From positions 434,001-498,000 of the forward strand of contig BDIU01000013.1 in the NCBI GenBank assembly GCA_002118135.1: a DNA stretch of 64,000 nucleotides, read 5' to 3'. Numbering within the stretch: the stretch's first letter is position 1; every line of letters begins with the position of its first letter. Shown here piece by piece: positions 1 to 11,340 of the stretch. The DNA is from Trebouxia sp. TZW2008. Lineage: Eukaryota; Chlorophyta; Trebouxiophyceae; Trebouxiales; Trebouxiaceae. The notes beneath the pieces were generated by a model. The model saw nothing but the letters and a program-made list of their open reading frames with translations. It was not told the DNA's origin and made no database searches. The position numbers were made by a program, and so were the translations under genes.

Positions 1-1742
1 GAGCCATGAGGCCGGGTTCTGGGCCTTGGTGGCTTTCAACTTGGTGGTCTGAGCCTTCATGACAGCCAACAAAGCAGCAGTCCGCCAGATTTGATTTGGG
101 AAGCACAGAAGATTGAAGATGATCTGCCCACAATATCTCACATCTGCCAAATGCTGGTTTGTTGCTTGACCGTTTTGAGCAGGAACAAGATCTGTGTCAT
201 CGTTGCTCAGTAACGCAAGGAATGCAGCTCCAAAGGGCTTCAGGTGCTGGTTCACAAATCTGCGTGGGTCAGCGTTGAAGCCGACTTGAGCAAGAGGCTG
301 ACCATTTGTATCTGCAAGTTGGAATGCAAGGCGATAAAAGTCCACTGCCTCCATTTGATTTGCCCTGCAAGCATGCATACGCTTCTCAAAGAGATGTCAA
401 AGGATGCTCAAACTTTCAGAAGAGACTTTCAGACCTAACTCAAAAAAATTAAGTGCATGTGAACTCATGTATGTTGCACCCATGATGAAGGGGCCAGTGG
501 AGAAAAGGAGTGTGATCGAGATGTCAAGTACCCTTCAGATCAGCACAGAAACGCCACACAGCTGCAAGGTGCTATATGCCATGCCTGTCGGAATCGTTGA
601 GCCGCCGCATATGTTCAAACAGCTCATCCACCAAGGTTGCTGGCAACTCGATTGCACCCCTCGATGCCTTAGGCAGCATCACTCCATTGCGATGGTGCCA
701 AGCTTTGGTGGCATTGCTGCCAAAGTTCCGCCTTTGCAGTCTATGAAGCCTGGCAGCCACTGTTGACCAGTCACTTATGACAGTCTGCCTCAGTATCCTG
801 TTGTTGGGGCCAGGAATGTGTTGAAGCAGAACAGCTTTGAGTATGTCTTCGTTTCCCAGTGGCTGACCTGTGACAAGTGTGAGCAAAGCTATGTGCGCTC
901 AGCTTGCACAGCACAGCAATCCCAAAGCATGCAATTCCGTCAGCAAAAGGCGTAATCAGGTGCCTTGCTTGAAGACTGCAGCCAATGCCTGGGAATTTTG
1001 CTGAGTGATAAGCAAGGTCCGTACACCTACCACTGTAGTTGATGTTGGCAAAGCTTTGGAAAGCAAGCTGTGTGTCTCCAGTCATTGTCAATGTCAAGTA
1101 GACAGCCTCATCTATGTACTTGAAGAACGCAGCTACATCCAGGACTGAGTCATGGTTGGCGTCAGAAGCCTGTCTGAGCCATTCGAGCATGTATTCTGCA
1201 TTTCTGCGCTCCCGCCTTCTGTTGCTGAGCTGCTCAAGATCGTCAGCCAAGCTGCCATTGATTCTGAAGTTGAAGCACACCTGAAAATCGTGCTGCTGTG
1301 TCTGCAAAAACGGATTTCCCTGATTCACCCTTCCAAGTTCGCCCCCCAGCCTGCTGCTGATGCTGCGAATGATTTCGGCATGGGCTATGCCGTCAGCTAA
1401 GCGAATGTGTTCCTGAATCGCGGCATAGAGCATGACCAAGGTAGTCGCTCGCTGCTGGCCGTCCACCAGATCGCAATTTCTGGACCGCTGCTGCCACCAG
1501 AACTCAGCTTCAGGCCTATTAACGCCTTGACCAACGTCGGTTTGCTGCAAGATGATGTTTCCCAGCAACGTGACTGGATGCTGATGTTCGAAAGCGTAGC
1601 GTAAGTCTTGCAGCAGCTTGTCAGTGTGAAGCTTGGCTTCCCACTGGAAAGGGCGCTGATACTGTGGGACCTCAAGTCGGAACGTGTGTACATCCAGAAA
1701 GCTGCGAAGTGTCAAGGCTGCCGTTTGGATCGGCTCGGCCAT
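1..1742 (-). CDS. DUF262 / GmrSD N-terminal domain protein (3' end off the window)
   Basis: Partial gene with three visible exons: 1031-1742, 585-867, and 1-364 continuing beyond the left edge. The start is the ATG at 1742; the longer open frame begins with a non-ATG codon. Exon 1 carries the hallmarks of DUF262, the NTP-binding/nuclease domain of GmrSD-type DNA-modification-dependent restriction proteins: VPQYQRPFQW, LLGNIILQ and the signature DGQQRATTLVML. Exon 2 continues with the expected NYSGQPLGNEDILKAVLL segment after a clean GT-AG intron (868-1030). The second intron (365-584) fits only as GC-AG, with phase preserved. This family is mainly prokaryotic, so a spliced algal copy suggests old transfer from bacteria followed by intron gain (inference). 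Nuclease activity cannot be judged because the C-terminal region is missing. Function in algae is unknown. Confidence 0.8.
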
Positions 1743-3985
1743 GCTGCGGCAGAGCGAGGCAGAGACTGTGAACTGACACGGACACGAGTGCCTATGCTGC
1801 GACAATCATACGACACTTTCAGAGGCGGGCGTATCGCAATGCGAGCGTTAATTCGGAAACGCTCGTCATATGACGAGAATTACCAAGATGAAGAGGAGTG
1901 CTGTGCTTTTGGCTAGGCCTTTAGCGCACGAACATACGAAGCCTTCTTGCTGTTCAGGGGGTGTTTCTAGAAGCATCCTAATCCCATTTAGCCTAGTGCA
2001 CACTGCTCTAAACGCGTTTAGCCGTCTAGATCTGGCAAATAGCGCTAGCATACTCCTCTAGCCCTGGTATCACAGACCGTGTGGAACCTTGCTGATGTTG
2101 GGTTGCAAACCGTATGCTGCTGATGTATCCAATTTGCTGTGTGAGAGTCAGATCAAACGCCTGCATATACCTTGAACAGTAGCAGCCACTACAGCCGTGA
2201 GAAAATGCTGATTGGCAGTATGCACTGCTTGTGCATGCAACACTGTCCCGTCGCTCGATTTGGAATATCACTTGTGTGGGGCCATCCGATAATCTGCAGT
2301 GCCATCTAGCTAGCAATGAGGGCAGGGGTAAGCAGCTTGCATGAGAATGCCGCGCTGGGCTGCGTCTGCTCTCAGCCAGGATTCAATAGCTCATCCCAGC
2401 TCTGGGTCTTGCTTTCTTGCACCAATTAGTTGTGTGTGCACATTGATCTCATCACCCAGCAGTCACAGAGTAGACAGACAAATTTCACAGGGCCCAGGGC
2501 TTTACGACGAATGCTGTAAATGACAACTCAAAGTGCAAGCCAATAATGCCGCAATGCATGCTGGTGACCTTTCCCAAACTTTGGCAGAGATACAGGACCA
2601 GGCTACGACGCAGGCAGAATTATCCCCGTGCAGATGTTGCAGGCAGAATTGCAGAACTTTCGTCAAGGCACTTGCCAAATCCCTGCACTGACCTAGTAGA
2701 ACTATGCAGTATTGATTTACATGCAGAACTCTGCAGAACTTTGCAGAACTTTCTGCAGAACCCCTGCAGCGCCCCTGCAGCACCCCTGCTGACTCAGTTG
2801 ACTAAGCCAGTGGGTCAGTAATCTGTGTTTGGCAGCATAAAGACAATGATTCGTCGACAAGTGCACAATTGTTCTCTCTTGCTGTTGGAGCCAGGCTAGC
2901 AAGCATGAGGGATATTGATGCAATCATTATGTATTTGTTGCTCATTTGCCCCAATACATCCCTTGATGTCAGTCAATTGGAGTGAATCTTGAAGGTTTTC
3001 AGTCCCTGCAACAACTTTTGGTTGGAATTCTCAATATTTGTAAGGTTCCATACATGCACCTAGCTCTCAAAAGCTTAAAACAATTGTTTCTCCTGAAAAT
3101 GACCGTGTATACAGTTCGAATTCGAGAATTCTGCGAGGGCCCTGCAAGGTTCTGCAAGCAAAATACTGCATTTGCAGGCAGAATTCAGGTCAAGCCCTAA
3201 ATAATTCTGCGTCGTACCCTGTGCAGGACAGCGTCCTTGCAGAGCACGTTACTTTCAAGCAAAGCCGAAGCGGGAAACGAATTTAGCCGCATGATCTTCA
3301 ATCGCCGCAAATGGATTTGGATTCCTGCGGCCTTCACGTTTGTTGGGAGGGCACTGCCAGCATGGCATTACGAAGTTACGGTTGACTGGACCGTGATTGG
3401 TAACACTCGGGTGCTTGGCGTTGAGTGGTAAGGCAAAAGTACAGGCTCTCAGCATCTGCGCAAGGAAATAGGTGGAAAGGCACTCTCTTGCGCGCAAGCT
3501 AGCGGCAGAGCAGTGCAAGAGCGTGCTGTGGTGAGGCAAGTGTTCCTGAGTTCGCAGCGTTGCGGGAAGCGTTGGTTAAGTTTCTGGCCAGTGGATAACC
3601 AGTAGGTAGGCAGTGATCTGTCGGTTGTGTCTTGACTGAGATGATCAGGCAATTTATGCAGTGCTTCCTAGATGTTTTGCAGCCTGTTCAGCATTCCTGT
3701 CAAGTCAAATGTGCAGCTGACGGTTAGTTCTTGGCTGTGGACATCTGAGTAGCATCCAGTGTTAACTGCTGTCAAGACGCGACTACAAACCGTGCTGCGT
3801 TCTCGGCCTGCAGTGGTGCACACAAGTGTTTTTACATCAGCATAAGTTCCATATTGCCGCTTGGATGCTTCCATGCAGCGCTCGCGCTCTCAGTAGCTAT
3901 ATGCGAGACAGTCTGGACGCGTGTAGCGTGATGCAGGTGCAACCTCGCGGTCACTTCAAGCTGGCTTTCATTTGCCACTACGGAT
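1743..3985. other. Intergenic stretch without a supported gene
   Basis: About 2.2 kb between the divergent DUF262 and AP2 genes. Small open frames exist but none shows a known domain or splice-coherent extension. It must contain the promoters of both genes. Around 2600-2790 and 3160-3190 there are recurring short units such as gcaggcagaatt and tgcagaac(t), plus runs of cccctgcagc, giving a low-grade repeat texture. I see nothing else I can support. Confidence 0.5.
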
Positions 3986-6900
3986 ATGAATACCGCTGTA
4001 GGGGCTATGCAAGCTCCGACACCCGCTCAGGGCTTTCCGGAAACGACAACATCTTTAGGTAGTTTACCATCCTTTGAAGGCTTGACCGGTGCGGAGCCTA
4101 AGACGCCTGGCACTGGCAGTCCTCTCGCTCCTGGAGGTTTGGCAGCGACTCTGCGCAAGAGCCCTAGCCGCGAGCAGTCTCCAGAAGCGGTTGCATCAGA
4201 CGAACGCGCCCAATGCAGTACGGTGAGTGTGCAACCCAGTCTTCCTCACAACGCCTTGCGAGAGGCAAAGTTCTCCGCAGAAGCTGCGCTCGTCCATGGC
4301 CAACTTGCAAAGCTCCAGCTGCTTGTGATCTGCAGCATCATTGACCGTTGTCTCTGTGTTGTCCAGGGACCTAACACGCCTGCTTTAACTCCCACAAAGC
4401 CAGCAGCTACACCCACTCCACATCCAGCTGCCCCTCCCACTCACCATGTCCCAAATGCATCACATACAGAGGAGCCACCCCCTCCTATGGTCCCAGATGG
4501 TGTGCCACCAGAAGTTGTAGTCTCAAAGGGCAAGAATAAAACCTACAGGGGCGTCAGGCAAAGACCATGGGGCAAGTGGGCTGCTGAAATTCGTGATCCT
4601 ACTGTTGGAGCAAGAAGGTGCTGCCTTAAGACCTCACCATGGCTTTCACTTTTGCATTCTCAGTTTCTTTCCGAATGCTGTCAGCAGCTTCCATATTAGC
4701 AATGAGATGATCATTGTGGCGATTGCTGCTCATGCCAGCCCATATGCTGAACGCGTGGCACAAATGCTGATGTTCTGTCTTGGCAAGCTAGCTTGAATGT
4801 CGTCATGGTGTGGGGCGGTCAATGCCTAAGGCATACAGGTCAATCGAAGCTATGCCAATGTGTATCTTTTTGGGCCTACTTACACACTTGGTACCCTTCA
4901 CTGAGATCAAGGCACAAAACCTTTGGCACTCTTGTGCGTTTATTTCAGACATGGCCAGCTGAAACAAGTTCAAAACCAGAGGTGCATGAAGCATGCTTCA
5001 CAGTGGCATCATGAGCTGTCAGGCTTTCCTTGTTTCTGCTCAGCATGCGCAACCTCGGTGTCAATCAAGTCAGCGATTGTCTTTGGCATCACAGATGGCT
5101 GGGGACCTTTGACACAGCTGAGGAGGCAGCCCGAGCATACGACTCAGCAGCTCGTGGCATCAGGGGGTCTGCTGCTAGGTGCAATTTCCCCTTGGAGGAA
5201 GGCCAAGAATGCCCTGCTCCTGCACCCATACCAAACCGTAAGCACTCCATTTACATAGACCCATGTGCATGTTTCACCTTGGCTCAAAATGGTGAGCTTC
5301 TGGTAAAAGGTGTGAACAGCAATCTCTTGCTTTTGTGACACTACGTTTCAGAATGTTGTTATTATTATGCAAACGGAACCAGTAATATATTCTGACTTCA
5401 ATAGATTCTCCAAGACAGGAAAGGACCATCTGATTGGTGGCCAGTGCAGCCTTTCAAAAGAGAATGTTTCGTAGACCAGTCTGTTATAGTCTGTCCTACC
5501 ATCGCACTGAGCACATAGCAGGCCTAGCGTTTGCAAATGTTGTGTCGGAGATCTTGAGCGTGTGGCGGTGTACTGGTTTGTCACATCACATCATCAGCTG
5601 CTGACTAGCTGCTCAAAACCTGAACAATTTGCTGTCTGAAATGCTCAATATCAGTTGACCAGAACAAAGCATGTCTGCCTGAAAAAGTGTCCTCGGCAAC
5701 TCCCGATCCACCTGTTGATATCGTTACAGCTAAACCCTTCTAGATATTCTGTTCTTGCCTGCAGCACCTCCAAGGAGCAATGCAGCCCCCAAGAAGAAGG
5801 TGGAGCGGGCGCCTGCCAAGCCCAAACCACCACAGCCAGCCACTGTGGCTGATGACAACCTGCCTCTGGCCTCCTCCTTGGACATGCCTCTCATTCAGAA
5901 CAACATGCTAGGAGCTCGTGATGCCACGGTACAGTCACGTCTTGCCAAACCTGCTGTGACACCAGAAATGATTTGTTATACCAGCGAAATAGTCAGGTAT
6001 GATGACCCGCGCAGCGTCTGATGTCTGCATCAGCATCAACATTCAGCCTTACCTTTGAGTAGGCATGCTGCACAAAGTATTGCAAGGGTGTTGACTGTTG
6101 CCCAGGCTTTGCTCAGCCATTGCTTTGTCTTATCAGGTTGCCAACTTTCTTGTTCATGTGTCATGTGTTTGGGTCGTTTGCTAGTCCTTGAGCTCAAGCA
6201 AGAATTCATGTTGTCTCGCTGGCTGATGTGGGGACCATGCATCAATGCAGGGTGTGATGTCCATCAGCGAGGCAATGATGATCCCAGCCCAGCTGAGCAA
6301 CAACCCCAGCCCTGTCCAGGCAGGCCGGGCGCAGCAAATGAACATGCCCAACAATGTACTCGTAGGAAACAGAATTGAGAGCAACTGGAATGGTCCCAAC
6401 TGGCCTGCCTCATTTGGCAGGGCCCATGCCCTTACCTTAGGGACCAGCCCTTTTGGGCGCTCAGTGGATATGGTTGACATGGCCACCCAACTCATGGAAG
6501 CTGGAGGTGAATTGTGCAGTTTATGACCCTGTCTATGATGTGTTATGCTTGCATAGGTTCTGACGCTTGAGGCTGATTGCACGACAACGCCTATCATGGG
6601 AACAGCATGGGGATTGGCTGTCTGTACCCTAATGTGTACGATATTACCTACATGTGTTTTGGGGTCTGGCATGCACAGACCCCAAAACACCTGCAAGCAA
6701 TATCCAATATCGTACACATTGGGGGTATACATGTCGCTGACATGGTGGACATTGCAATCCAAGCCATGAAAGCTGGAAGTGGGTCGCCTGGCAGCTATTG
6801 CATGCATGTGATCTACTGAGGCTTGTGCAAGTCATTGTTTTCCGACATCATGCATGCCTGTAGGTCAATCAGGCCAGTTCATGGCAGCTGGAGGTGCGTC

Positions 6901-9900
6901 ATGTCACTGTATGATCATTCGTCCCATTGAGCATTGCATGCATGTTATCTGAGGCTTATGCGCGTCAATGATATGCTTGACATGGCGACAATCCATTGGA
7001 CATTTAGCAGGGCTGGCATGCATCAGCCTCGTACTGCATGCAGGCAGCATTCTTAACATGTCATCATGCTGTGACATGACGCACTTTGAGCTTCTTCCTG
7101 GAGAACATGAACTTCTTGTTCTTCACAAAGAAGCTGGTGACGGATCGTATCGTTGCCTGGTACAGCCTGTAATGGGTGCTGCTTGCATGTGTTTTCAGGG
7201 CCTACGCATGTGATCCCCATGCATGTATGCATGTCTATGGATTTGGTTGACATGGCAACTTAAGTCTAGTAACCAGAAGGCAAATTGCGTCAATGCACAA
7301 TGAAGTCTGTAATGGGTCACAATGAAGTCTGTAATGGGTGCCTATGCACACATTATCAAACACGCTTGTGGCTGTCTGCATGGTGATGTTGCGTTTGAGG
7401 CTTGTGCAAATGAGTGTTTCTTCTTGTCAAGTGTGTGTGACAATCAGCTTGATGCAACAATGCAGCTCAAAAGCTTGAGAGCTCAGCTTGATGGAGCTCA
7501 CAAAGCCTTGAAAGCTCAGTCAGTGCAGTGGCACTGGCATGCTGGTGTCACAAGTACAAACAGCATGCAAGCACCTGCAATGACTTTGTGCAAATGCGCT
7601 GACTTGATCTTCCTATTGATGCCAGCCATTGGAAATCAGTCCTCCAGGCTGTTGACCACATGCTGCGATACAAGCGCTTGCATGCGATTAGGGCTCAACT
7701 CACAGCACAGTCTGGTCATGATATGATCCTTTGAAATTCAATTTGACCAGCACAAGCCAAAATGTTTGCAGCAGCTGTTGACAAGCCAGGCAAAGGGGTG
7801 CATCACACCAGGAAGAAGATTGCAAGACTCCGCTTTTATTGAAAAGGGTCCGTGACTGAACTGGCCATATCGTTCCTCCCTGTCCAGCCGCAAGACACAC
7901 AACGCATTTGATTCGCGCTGCAGATCAAGTCCAATGCGTTTTGTTTCTTGCGGCCAGATAGGGAGGAACGGTATGGCCAGTCCAGTCACAGAGCCCATTT
8001 GCCTGACGTACTTACAGTTGCAGCTCATCTTCTTGATGCAACATGTCACACTGGTTATGAATCTAATTCTGGACACAAAACACCATGACTGAATGGCTGT
8101 GAGTCAGTCTCCATGCCAGTGGACATTGACTGGGTGACTAAGTCAAAAGACAGTGATGTGTCCTTACACTACCAGCCTGCTGTTTTTCTTTCAGTCATCC
8201 TGTGTTGATGAGAAGAGACCAGCAGGGCAGCAGTGTAGGTCAAGACACATCATGCTCACTTGCTAAGTTACCATCATCTTTCACTGGCATCACATATTTT
8301 GACAGTTGCAAATAGCTTGCAGTCATGCCCTGGCTCCACATTTGTGACAGTGCGCGCCTGATTGCATGCAATCATTGCAACACTGCAAGATGCACTCTGA
8401 TGCGGCGCGCACCACCAGCTGTTAGAAGCCATCAGTTTTTAGAGACAGAGCAGTGGCGTTGCTGAGACAATCGTCAGCAGAAGTCAGTAACACCTGCCAC
8501 ACTGATGATTGTCAAGCAGCTGCTCTTACAGACTTGGTTCTACAGCCAGCAGCAATTGCAAAGACATCATCGCTGGAAGTGCTGTTGCTGCAGAGTCCAT
8601 CTTTATCTGTAGCAAGGCTGATGTTGCTGGACTGCTGGTAGTCATGCAAACATATTTGTCTGCAAAAAGGTGCAGCAAGAAGACTTGAGTGAGTACTGCT
8701 CTTGCTGCAGATCCTTCTGACCAGCAGTCCTCAGTCATGTGTTCTTGCTGCACCTTCTGACAGACTAACATGTTTGCATGACAATGTCAGGCCTGCAGTC
8801 GCTTTCACTAGGCTATTGATCCATGTTTGATATCTGCGCATGACCTCCAGATGGCAAATGAAGGAAAGCTTCACCATACACCCAACCAAAATGAGTGTTC
8901 GAGCAGTTCAAAGGAGAGACCCTGATAAGAAAGATGGGTAGCTGTTTTGCGCACAGGTTGGCTGCTGTAGACATGCAATCAGATTTGACATTTATGCAAG
9001 TGTCGAAACTACGAATATGTCAGGAACTAGACTTTATATTGGCGCAAGTCGGCATGCACTGCACACTGACAGAGCTATCAGAGTCTCTCAGAGTCACCAG
9101 TTCATATAAGATTCATGCAAGTACTCCATCTCGGAAGGCTAAAGCGTGATGTTGGCGCAGGTCGGGATGCAATGGACATGGGGAGCCTGCGAGCAGAGCT
9201 GCAGCTGCCCCCGCATTTCATCACAGGAGAGAGTGATATTGATCTGGATGAGGACATCATGATGCTGGGTTCCACACCACAAGTGAGGCAACTGCTTGCA
9301 TGTGCCTCATTGGACTTTAAGCGAGGCAAGCATTTGTGTAGTGCAGAATTGGTGGAAGCCCACATGCCACACAACTTCGTGTGGTTACTGCCGATCTATG
9401 AATCCGTCCCAAGCTTGCTTTGCTGTTGAGATAATTTGGGCATGGCCAGCCATGCTTTGTCAGACACATGCCATAAACTTCAACAAGCACCTCACACAAT
9501 CCTTCTGACTGCAATCATGGTTTGCTTTGACCAATCGCGTCAGCGCTTGCCGTTGTAGCGAGTCTTGTCATCTTGTTTAATGGATTCCTGCAGCATCCCA
9601 GCGCATGGATATTCTTGCTTTGCACAAAGCATGTGCTTGACCCCTCATGTCACACATATGATGTGCGCATATGCTTTTAGTTGCCTTATCAGCTCATTCT
9701 TGTCAAAACGCCTTTGTCAGCACACTTTTGGACCATGCAGCTCGGGTCCACTCCAAAAGAATGGAGGATGGCAACAGCAGCTCGCCCCAAGCCACCCCCC
9801 AAGCCCCAGACCCCACCCATGCCCGCAGTCCAACCCCAGGCTCAGCCCCAGCAGCGACCCTACCATCTCACACAGCTTGCTCAGCAACAGGGCATGCTAC

Positions 9901-10118
9901 CCCCTGCACAGCAGCCTACCCCCACCCCCCCACCTGAGCAGTCTGCAGCTGACTTTGATGACCACATGCTGGGCATGAGTCCTGAAAATGTGTTCATGCC
10001 ACCGAGGACTGCAGGCCAGCAATTTGGCAGGCTGTCATCTGGGCTTCCTATGAATGCCATGCGTACTCAGCAAGCATGGACAAGCTCACCCATGATCATA
10101 CACACTTCTGCAATTTGA
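3986..10118 (+). CDS. AP2/ERF-domain transcription factor
   Basis: Seven-exon model: 3986-4222, 4367-4617, 5095-5237, 5765-5928, 6251-6506, 9161-9282, 9741-10118. All phases close, giving about 516 residues. A single AP2 domain is split across exons 2 and 3: [19 protein letters not shown] joins to [19 protein letters not shown] and RCNFPLEE. The WAAEIRD and WLGTF signatures are ERF-type, so it should bind GCC-box or DRE-like DNA in the nucleus. The AP2 domain is preceded by a Pro/Thr-rich linker. It is followed by a basic patch ([14 protein letters not shown]) that may act as a nuclear localisation signal, then Pro/Gln-rich sequence typical of activation regions. Exon 6 adds an acidic stretch ([12 protein letters not shown]). 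Introns 5 and 6 are long and hold echoes and foldbacks. The frame of the last exon is the least certain part. Confidence 0.85.
6625..6727. repeat. Foldback element 1 in AP2 intron 5
   Basis: Two nested perfect 15-bp inverted arms: 6631-6645 pairs with 6706-6720, and 6654-6668 pairs with 6676-6690 around a 7-nt gcatgca loop. Outer bases 6625-6630 also pair imperfectly with 6721-6727. It could be a MITE-like foldback or a small-RNA hairpin. The transcript orientation is set by the host gene. Confidence 0.85.
6740..7000 (+). repeat. Degenerate copies of the AP2 exon 5 3' edge
   Basis: The end of exon 5 ([14 protein letters not shown] plus its GT donor, about 6466-6510) reappears at 6743-6782 as [14 protein letters not shown]. 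Shorter matches are tcatggcagctggaggtg near 6878-6895 and ttgacatggcgaca near 6979. All are on the same strand and lie downstream of the source exon, inside intron 5. Confidence 0.65.
7842..8000. repeat. Foldback element 2 in AP2 intron 5
   Basis: Long inverted repeat with arms of about 70 bp (7842 to about 7912 against about 7924-8000) and a loop of roughly 10 nt. The arms differ at scattered positions; for example ctggccatatcgttcctccc faces the complement of gggaggaacggtatggccag. The length and near-continuous pairing resemble a MITE or a young microRNA-type precursor formed by inverted duplication. Confidence 0.85.
8641..8782. repeat. Foldback element 3 in AP2 intron 5
   Basis: Inverted repeat with arms of about 44 bp. 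The left arm begins gtcatgcaaacat at 8641 and includes ggtgcagcaagaa. The right arm ends atgtttgcatgac at 8782 and includes ttcttgctgcacc. The central 50 nt also pair weakly. Its sequence is unrelated to the other two foldbacks in this intron. Confidence 0.8.
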
Positions 10119-11340
10119 TGGTGCAGTGTACAGCAGCAGCGTAGTTGTACAGCGTGGGAAGGATGCGGCATCAAGGCATGCTGTTCACCAAGGGTCGGGA
10201 TTGCGGAGGCATTAGCATGGCAGACATTTGATTGCAGATGGGTGTAGTCTGAACCTGCGTGCCTGCAGTCATGTGCATTAGATGTATGCAAGACGGCTGC
10301 GCGTGTGGCGCTGCATATGACCACTGGCAGAGTGTGTACATTTTATGCTATTGATTTATTCTGAGTAGGTAGCTTTGAATTTGTCTATTGAAGCAGTGAT
10401 CACCAAACCTGCAGTGTCTTGGTACTCTCTTGTTGTGCAGATGTTGTTTGTATGTTGGGCCAATAAGGCATTGTGCCATCTGATACGTAGCCTGGTAGAG
10501 AGGTTCAGGAATGCCTTCTCAGAGCATGCAATTTCAGAAACCCCGTAGTATTATGTTTATAGGATACATGATGAGGTGCTATGAGGATGGTGTAGAGTCA
10601 GAACTTCTTTGACACTGCAGGCAACGGAGCTGATTGAAGTAAAGGTTTCTCTTCTGGCTAGTCTGCTATAGCTATTCTTGATTTGCTTGCTTGTAGAAGT
10701 TGTAATTCAGTTGAGCAGAAACAAATTGCTAGCACCGTAGTAGTTGCTGCTGAAAGGGAATTTTGCCTTGGCCCACCAGCGTTTGCAACTGCGACGAAAG
10801 AAATGTCACGCTGCGAGAAAGTTGATTGCTCCATGGATGCCTAGACTGGTGGACTGATCCTCGATAAAACGCACGAAACGTAACGCACACACCAACGCCA
10901 CCTTAAGCCTGCACCGAACGGCAGCGCACAGCGGCACCCTCCGCCGCAGAACCAGCCTCAACCGCTCTGCTGTGCACTTGATGACCGCGAGCGTTCTAAA
11001 TGATGTTCAGATTCGCAATGCAAATTTGATAGAGGCATGTGATCCTCGCGACTGATCACACGGAGTCGTCGACATTCTGCGCGTCAGCAACCTCACGTGC
11101 GTTGCTTGATTGCTGACACACCTTGCTGAACTTTTTTGTAATCCAGGTGCTCCTCGAAGACGCATTCGCTTCCAATGCGGACTTCGAGGAACCACCAGAC
11201 TCTGCAGCACAGGAATGGTATGACACTGTATTCGTCGTGTGGTCAGCAGGCTTCTGACATCAGCACCGTCATGCCTTGCTCCTTGTCTGCCAGCAGCTTG
11301 CATCCTGTTCACCGAGCCTGCGCCAGTCTGCAGGTCAGAA
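10119..11340. other. Intergenic: AP2 3' region and thioesterase promoter
   Basis: Contains the untranslated end of the AP2 gene and the upstream region of the thioesterase gene, both on the plus strand. A non-coding 5' exon of the thioesterase may lie here, since tctgcag directly precedes its ATG region. No other gene is supported. Confidence 0.5.

Noticed and set aside
1743..1805. N-terminal extension of the DUF262 frame
   Set aside because: The longer frame starts with a non-ATG codon. The ATG at 1742 fits the family start.
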